Positions 12,901 to 17,371 of a DNA stretch of 17,371 nucleotides are shown one piece after another. The position numbers and the translations under genes are program-made. This stretch comes from Bacteroidota bacterium (GTDB lineage Bacteria; Bacteroidota; Bacteroidia; NS11-12g; UBA9320). Under the pieces are notes generated by a model. The model did not search any database. It was not told the DNA's origin and saw nothing but the letters and a program-made list of their open reading frames with translations. The stretch covers positions 1 through 17,371 of the forward strand of contig DNHN01000110.1 of NCBI GenBank assembly GCA_003485825.1, read 5' to 3'. Within the stretch, counting starts at the first letter, position 1. Each line of letters starts with the position of its first letter.

Positions 12901-15864
12901 CATATTAATGGATACATATCCTTCGTCACCAGGTTTTTTGTCTCCATTTATTAATTGATCCAAGTCCTTTTCATTATCTATGAAGTCCATAAACTCATCC
13001 ACAGACAATATTCCTGCATCTATAAGATCCGCTCCAATACTATTACTTAAAGCTTCATATCTAGATTTAGCGTCTTCGACAATTTCTATTGGGTTGTTAT
13101 CTATTTCTTCCTCAACTTTTTTGTTGTCTACTTTGTTTATTATTTCTATAACTTTATCCGCAAACTCAGTCATCTGCTTTTCTGCGTCTAACCTCTGTTG
13201 AGATCCTTTGGGGAATGTTTTTGCTTGTTTGGCTTTTTCTCTGATTCTAAGTACGTTCTTGGAAATGTCAACAATATCTTGAGGAGTAGCATCTTCCTTA
13301 AACATTTGAACTGCTCTCTCTCTTTCTGCGACTATTTCTTTACCTAGAGCATCTCTTTCATCTAATATAGATTGGTCTAACTTGTCCTCTCCTATGCTTT
13401 CTATCTCCAACTCAAGAGCATTGAACATGTCGTATTTCTGCTTTATTTTAGTATCTGATATGGCATCTGCCAACAGATTGTGAACAACACTCTTTGAAGC
13501 TTTGTTCATTTTAGTATAAGCAACAGTGGATAATGGTAGTGTAGTAAATGGAACCGTTAAAGCAGTGTTTCCGATTTCTCTAACATAATCTCTGATTGAG
13601 TAATCTTTTATACCGTACATCTCATCAACAAACATGTTAGATGCCTTTATAAGGGATTCTTCTTTCAATTCGTTTTTAAGAGATTTACCAGACAAGTTTG
13701 TGAATTTAGAAACAGAACTTTTTACATAACTATCAACGAACTTTCGGGTTTCGTTCATACTTTGTTGTGCCATCATCTCTGGCGATCTGCTTAATCCTTT
13801 TAGGAATTGATATGTAAAAGCATATGTAAATGCTGTCTCAACCAGTGCTTTTGAAGCTGCTATACCTCTAGCTCTAGTTAATGTTAAATCACCATAATTA
13901 TTATATTGCCCTGTGGGATCTCCTGTTTGTTTGATGTAATCCCTTATTTCGTTCATTTCTTTGATACTTCTACCATAAGTAGAGAGACCCGTTACCGTTA
14001 AGCCTACTTCAGGAGCAAATAGGTATAGCGCAGTCACTGGTATAGATTGCGCAGACGCATCAAATCCTTTAAACAAAAACTCGGAAACAGACTCTGATGA
14101 AGATATATCTCCTTCAGCAATTATGGTTCTATCCTTTAAATCTTTCGACCATTTTTTTAATTTAGAATGCTTTAGCGAGTACATTTGATCCATCATAGAA
14201 TCAAAAGCTAATTGATTATAGTCTTCCCCACTCATGAACATTTTGTTTGTAATCTTGAAAGTGGATGATGTAAGCATTTTTTGAGCGTCAAGCAAAGCCT
14301 CCATGGTATTATCAATCACTTCCAAAGATGATCCGGCAAGCTGACTATTAAAGCTATTTACAGTGGTGTTATTAAGTTGTCTTTCATTTAAAGCAACCGC
14401 CTCTTTTATGAGGTCGCCAAAGAAAATGTTTTGCTCTAATGCATCTCCTGAAACTTCTACAGAAATATCTCCTGAAACAGTGGCTTTTCTTAATGTGTAA
14501 TCAGTGAGAAAGTCGTATAGCTCATTGTAGGAAGATTCAACACCTCCTATTTTTATCTCTGGTATCTTAACATCTCTAATATCTAATCCTTCTTGTATAA
14601 AAGAATAGATCTGGGAATCATCAAAGGCCTTTACCCCTCCGTTGTAGTTTATCAGATCAGCCACAGTGTTAGAGAAGTCATTTCTGAGCTCTAGGTTTCT
14701 AGTCCTCATGTCTTCTAATGCTTTTTTATCAGCATTAAGCTTGTCCATTCTGTCTTGGTAAGATATATCAGCTACCCTTAGGTATGTACCTGAAGGAGTG
14801 AGAGATGGCTCTAGTTCTGATATTTCTTTGTTTATCTCTCTGATCTTTTTATTAATACCAGACAAGTCAGAGCTTGCTATTTCCCTAGATTGTTTTGGTT
14901 GTTCTATATTTGCTTTCAATTCAGAACGAACCTCATCAAGTCTTTCCTTAGCATACTCATCATTAGGATTTTCTTCTAACTTTTTGTTTAGTCTTGATAT
15001 TTCTGACTGATACTTATTGGTTTTATCTTGAGGATCATGTTTAGAATAGTATTGAAAAGTATTTAGATCAAAAAGATTAGACTTCAACCTCTTTACAGCC
15101 CCTATAGGATTTGATTCAAATTCTGATTGGTAGTTGTATATAAGATTCTGAGTGTTTTCGTTTAGAAACTCTCTTAAAGTTTTAGACTGGTTCATTAAGA
15201 ACAATTCTTTTTCACTACCCTTCCCCATGTAACCAGCTTTTATAGCTGAAGACGCTACAGAAGTTCCTAAGAAAGGTAAGCTAGAAGTGCTTGCGCTTTC
15301 AAACATCAAATTCATAGACCTGTCTATAAATCCGGTGTTTAGATCTAAATCTAATGATTTTCCGTTAGGTGCTTGGATGCTTACTTTGTTTGATAAAGGA
15401 GCTTCTTCTTTTACTTTGAAGCCTTTGCCGACAAGCATTTTTGATAGAGAAACTTTTACTTCAGTTTCATTTCTGTTTAGAAAATCAGAATTTATGTCTT
15501 TATATAGGTCATCTCCTATCCTTAAGGATTCTTTCTGTCTTTTCTCTGCAATGTATCTAGATCTTTTTTGAGCAGCACTCAGATCCACAACACCCATCCC
15601 GTCTTGGACAGGCTGTGATTCCAAAGAAGGCTTTTGTTGATCCAACGTGGAATCCAATTCCGTACCTCCGTTCTGAACATCCTTTTTTTTTTCAGGGAAA
15701 GAGAATCCTCTATCTGTTGCATATCCAATCAAGTCTTCTTCTGATTGGATTTTTATATTGAATTTCTCCTCCATTGACTTCATCAACATTGCTCTGTTTG
15801 ATGGCATCAACAACTCAGGATTGCTTTTTTTGAGGCTTTCTAAATATTCTAAGTACTTATCCAT
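9919..15864 (-). CDS. Giant virion-associated protein, ejection/internal-protein-like
   Basis: The 1,981-residue protein is the largest in the window and the last gene of the - strand operon. Seen: an acidic, Gln/Ser-rich N-terminal region (60-110); a long charged coiled coil (about 283-400); hydrophobic stretches at about 603-630, 667-690 and 768-784; a long helical, Lys/Glu-rich middle (800-1100); ENYIPSFY near 1322-1330; NIVFPFGRFAYNRK near 1669-1682; a hydrophobic segment near 1710-1742; and a basic/acidic tail. This layout matches very large phage internal or ejection proteins and large polyvalent proteins, which enter the cell with the DNA. No lysozyme, transglycosylase, HExxH protease or polymerase motif was seen. 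Start ATG at 15862-15864 follows an A/T-rich leader (AAAATAAATAAA-type) without Shine-Dalgarno sequence, 5 bases from the upstream stop. Confidence 0.8.
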   Translation of the reverse strand: MDKYLEYLESLKKSNPELLMPSNRAMLMKSMEEKFNIKIQSEEDLIGYATDRGFSFPEKKKDVQNGGTELDSTLDQQKPSLESQPVQDGMGVVDLSAAQKRSRYIAEKRQKESLRIGDDLYKDINSDFLNRNETEVKVSLSKMLVGKGFKVKEEAPLSNKVSIQAPNGKSLDLDLNTGFIDRSMNLMFESASTSSLPFLGTSVASSAIKAGYMGKGSEKELFLMNQSKTLREFLNENTQNLIYNYQSEFESNPIGAVKRLKSNLFDLNTFQYYSKHDPQDKTNKYQSEISRLNKKLEENPNDEYAKERLDEVRSELKANIEQPKQSREIASSDLSGINKKIREINKEISELEPSLTPSGTYLRVADISYQDRMDKLNADKKALEDMRTRNLELRNDFSNTVADLINYNGGVKAFDDSQIYSFIQEGLDIRDVKIPEIKIGGVESSYNELYDFLTDYTLRKATVSGDISVEVSGDALEQNIFFGDLIKEAVALNERQLNNTTVNSFNSQLAGSSLEVIDNTMEALLDAQKMLTSSTFKITNKMFMSGEDYNQLAFDSMMDQMYSLKHSKLKKWSKDLKDRTIIAEGDISSSESVSEFLFKGFDASAQSIPVTALYLFAPEVGLTVTGLSTYGRSIKEMNEIRDYIKQTGDPTGQYNNYGDLTLTRARGIAASKALVETAFTYAFTYQFLKGLSRSPEMMAQQSMNETRKFVDSYVKSSVSKFTNLSGKSLKNELKEESLIKASNMFVDEMYGIKDYSIRDYVREIGNTALTVPFTTLPLSTVAYTKMNKASKSVVHNLLADAISDTKIKQKYDMFNALELEIESIGEDKLDQSILDERDALGKEIVAERERAVQMFKEDATPQDIVDISKNVLRIREKAKQAKTFPKGSQQRLDAEKQMTEFADKVIEIINKVDNKKVEEEIDNNPIEIVEDAKSRYEALSNSIGADLIDAGILSVDEFMDFIDNEKDLDQLINGDKKPGDEGYVSINMDLAENKAKQEAIDKARELNEKFKERVTANKAAPKGKTSYEKQARQSAAALVDKSLAKEFSDSQSKIDGLLDYLNTVTEDDMTLFQKNEINQFYRTILNPETFQSALDRAYSTLADARSVIYEIQKFNPTSEKIVPVTYLESMFTGYKGAGTIGSLTEMAGINHVLSMMFKNDRMGSPIKNLSSEIDAKFSGVKNKVDAEVDAFLAGNFLDGKVSKKRLENVFSDNGVNEMVILSHLAKIEEGVTPAQHFKNQKNILFSNIDQLRKLDDSDFGKQRREVYTEAYNRLFKDANSIEDVYRNADKDVVSALKKLQEVFQPIKDQVFEHMIKRHGKTPTVFENYIPSFYSVLGDNNTTPETRSDFENMVVGPMSMQETFSFDDIKDTNKVIVPDNFVAMVFRSLENLQAEVSLRPDLDKMRGVVNSKAFENIFDTESKKNPINEVSDFEFLRDRLNEKINLIDQSIQSVGQVQARKVSLGEDLLNVITKQVTATRLSTLSMRTSQATSAMLASTMIVGNKARGFLLESIARFMSGNLTAEMQSNDDAKELLSYSATSRRSGLEQRKPSAFLDKTKKRKAVGLPRKAWDKTMDGLGKISDKTLDLSLGQSDKIAGQVSWLAFYYDRMIQTRNSDVKDMSFKEFLSWSKENVDMDAVAWADQQIDRSQMLSNDWNNGKAFSGKMISNIVFPFGRFAYNRKVGMANDWSIINDKQTATEADKAKAWRRLTSAVVEIGVFKSIQPAVGIMMTKAFAGALSSLVGFDDEYDRIINTFRSSNYLNTDDARLNQFQISNYKRDLGKEFYTSLFEGLIPAPAPSAVNEFLMAALNDTAGEELFNVYSKDIRDIFVDGDETLTTEDLAEIISKNMGIATLALDDGIALVNAIKNETGRLPNPFGGEDRWVVPKAMDAAAVLRQGRILNVFVQSADLKKFLNSTERLLQREYTVTKRPNYEAMGIPTSFGGVEESLENMQQSMSKPKEEKKVDPKNKIEEDLNKAFQ
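15683..15692 (-). repeat. Homopolymer run of ten A's (coding strand) in the giant gene
   Basis: The + strand shows ten T's, read as ten A's in the giant gene at codons 58-62 (PEKKKD). Slippage by one base in either direction would meet a stop after roughly 40-50 codons. It could be a transcription-slippage site or simply an error-prone run; frame continuity as given is intact. Confidence 0.6.
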
Positions 15865-15869
15865 TTATT

Positions 15870-17371
15870 TTATTTTTGAAGCATTTCTAAAGTTTCTCCA
15901 ATAGCATTTCTAAATACACTTGGATCATTCATATCTTCTCCGTCGGATTCTTTTTTATTCTTGATCATATTAAAAGCATCTCTTATTTGAGTGTTTTTAT
16001 TTATGTACTGTTGCCATAATGGAAATAAGGAGTCGTCTTCCAACGGGTTTGAAACGTCAGGAGTAATTTTTTCTGTTTTTTCAGTGTTAGTAACGTCAAT
16101 TTCGTATTCTTTACCTTTCTCTACTACTCCAGCTTGCTCCTTTGTGGTTGTAACAGAAGACGATACATTTCCTTTTATTCTTATATTATAAGGACTAGAA
16201 AAGCCTTCTCTTGTCAATAATCCTGATGTATCTCCTGCTTTTAGATTTTTAACAAGGACAAAACCATTTATAGATTTCCACTGCCTGTCTGAAGAAGAAC
16301 TGATGGCTATGTCTTGAAGCTCTTTAGCGCTAAATACAGTAGGTGTGTTTAATGCGTAAACCTTAACTTTTGATTTATCAGTTCCTATATAGTTTCCACC
16401 TTTATCAAATAGGTCGTAGTTTAGCTTCTTAAATGAAGCTTGCTGATCGCTATCCAAAGATTCGTAATTTTCAACTACACTGCTGTTAGTTAATTTTACT
16501 CCTCTAGCCGTCATCATGGTGCCTAATATTGAATTTGAATCATATTCTGCTCCAGGTTTCAATCCGTCAGCATATTGTATACCTGGGTCTGTTGCTTTTG
16601 TTATAGCTACAGGGGTTATAGACTCATCATCAGCTTTAGGTTGTAAGGCTTTGCTTCCGAACATAAGGTCATATTTCTCTATGGTGTATCCCTCCATAGC
16701 GTCTATAACTTTCTCTTTAAGTTCGTTTATGTCCTCTGGCCTGTATGAAAGCCACTTAGTAGGATTTACGTATTCTATGTCTTTTCTTTCAGCTTCCTTC
16801 TTGTCGCTTGTGATAACACTTAAATCTAAAGCGGCATCAACTATTTGAGCCTCCGTAAAGCCTTTAACCTGAGCTTCAACAAGTGGTTTAACCATTTCTG
16901 TATTGAAGTTATAGGTCTCAGTTTTCACTCCTGTAGTGGCATTTAAGGTCTCCCAGGTACCTTTATCTTCTATAATGTCTTTTAAAGCAGCATCAACATC
17001 AGCTCCTACATCAGTAGCTAACAATGCTTGCATCATAGCTGGGGATCCAGAGACAACCTTGCCTTCATCGTCAATAGTTGATATAACCATCGAACCATCA
17101 GGCTTTGCTGAAACAGAAAAGTTCTTAAGCATGTTTTCTAAAAGCTCACTTCTAAATCCATTAACCTTGTTGTCTTTTCCTTCTGCTTGATACCCTTCTA
17201 TAGTTTTGTTTCTATCGTCTATATTATTCCAGAAACCAGCGAATCTAGTGGCATTCGCAGTAAGTAGTCTTTGTATTTTTGTGTGCTCGTCAGCATCTAT
17301 ATCGCCTCTTCTTAATCTCCAATTATTGTATGCGGAAATCTCTCCAAAGTTTTTTATGAGTTTATCTACAG
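15870..17371 (-). CDS. Virion-type structural protein (N-terminus beyond right edge)
   Basis: The frame is open from the right edge to TAA at 15870-15872, at least 499 residues; the first in-frame Met (17132) is internal, since the codons before it (for example WNNIDDRNKTIEGYQ and NWRLRRGDID) continue without a stop. The protein is hydrophilic, mixed helix and strand, with no membrane segment: an alanine-rich part (AMMQALLATDVGADVDAAL), a segment with WLSYRPEDINELKE, then a Ser/Thr-rich strand region, and a helical C-terminal end (AFNMIKNKKESDGED). The location immediately upstream of the giant protein gene with only 5 bases between them suggests a co-expressed structural or internal virion protein. 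I do not recognise the family. Confidence 0.7.
   Translation of the reverse strand, partial: VDKLIKNFGEISAYNNWRLRRGDIDADEHTKIQRLLTANATRFAGFWNNIDDRNKTIEGYQAEGKDNKVNGFRSELLENMLKNFSVSAKPDGSMVISTIDDEGKVVSGSPAMMQALLATDVGADVDAALKDIIEDKGTWETLNATTGVKTETYNFNTEMVKPLVEAQVKGFTEAQIVDAALDLSVITSDKKEAERKDIEYVNPTKWLSYRPEDINELKEKVIDAMEGYTIEKYDLMFGSKALQPKADDESITPVAITKATDPGIQYADGLKPGAEYDSNSILGTMMTARGVKLTNSSVVENYESLDSDQQASFKKLNYDLFDKGGNYIGTDKSKVKVYALNTPTVFSAKELQDIAISSSSDRQWKSINGFVLVKNLKAGDTSGLLTREGFSSPYNIRIKGNVSSSVTTTKEQAGVVEKGKEYEIDVTNTEKTEKITPDVSNPLEDDSLFPLWQQYINKNTQIRDAFNMIKNKKESDGEDMNDPSVFRNAIGETLEMLQK

Noticed and set aside
16516..16848. Plus-strand ORF of 110 residues inside the structural gene
   Set aside because: Antisense shadow of the - strand structural gene with Ser-rich, non-domain composition.

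Overview
This window looks like part of the genome of a lytic-type tailed phage of a Bacteroidetes host, most likely a marine or aquatic flavobacterium. The evidence is AT-rich DNA, tightly packed genes that often overlap, almost no Shine-Dalgarno sequences ahead of starts, several matches to the Bacteroidetes -7 promoter element TAnnTTTG, and a primase-helicase whose N-terminal domain resembles the BT4734/VirE-N family. I see no integrase, transposon, CRISPR array, rRNA or tRNA. The host assignment is inference from these signals.

Left part (1 to about 9,820, all + strand): the early DNA-replication and recombination module. It opens with the C-terminal end of a 3D/double-psi-beta-barrel protein, then a stand-alone AP2 DNA-binding protein and a small unknown protein behind a promoter. 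Next come a RecE-like PD-(D/E)XK exonuclease, a putative single-strand DNA-binding protein with an acidic tail, a hairpin terminator, a DnaA domain-IV-like DNA-binding protein, a large primase-helicase, an SF2 helicase, a YD-repeat-like small protein and a VRR-NUC nuclease. A string of small unknown proteins, a metallophosphoesterase with an N-terminal helix-turn-helix-like region, and a MazG-like protein follow. Two genes below 60 codons (7642-7821 and 8970-9110) fill apparent gaps. No DNA polymerase gene lies in the window.

Right part (9,919 to 17,371, all - strand): the end of the late, structural operon. A 1,981-residue giant protein resembling phage internal/ejection proteins is preceded by a virion-type protein whose reading frame stays open to the right edge, so its N-terminus lies outside the window.

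The two transcription units converge on a 9-bp-stem hairpin (9895-9916) with A's on one side and T's on the other, which fits a bidirectional terminator. Likely working model: exonuclease plus SSB-like protein for recombination; DnaA-like protein, primase-helicase and SF2 helicase for initiation and fork progress; VRR-NUC and metallophosphoesterase for DNA processing; and the giant protein packaged in the virion. The points most worth checking are the DnaA domain-IV-only protein, the apparently leaderless promoters, a 10-bp palindrome around a -7 element, and the giant protein.
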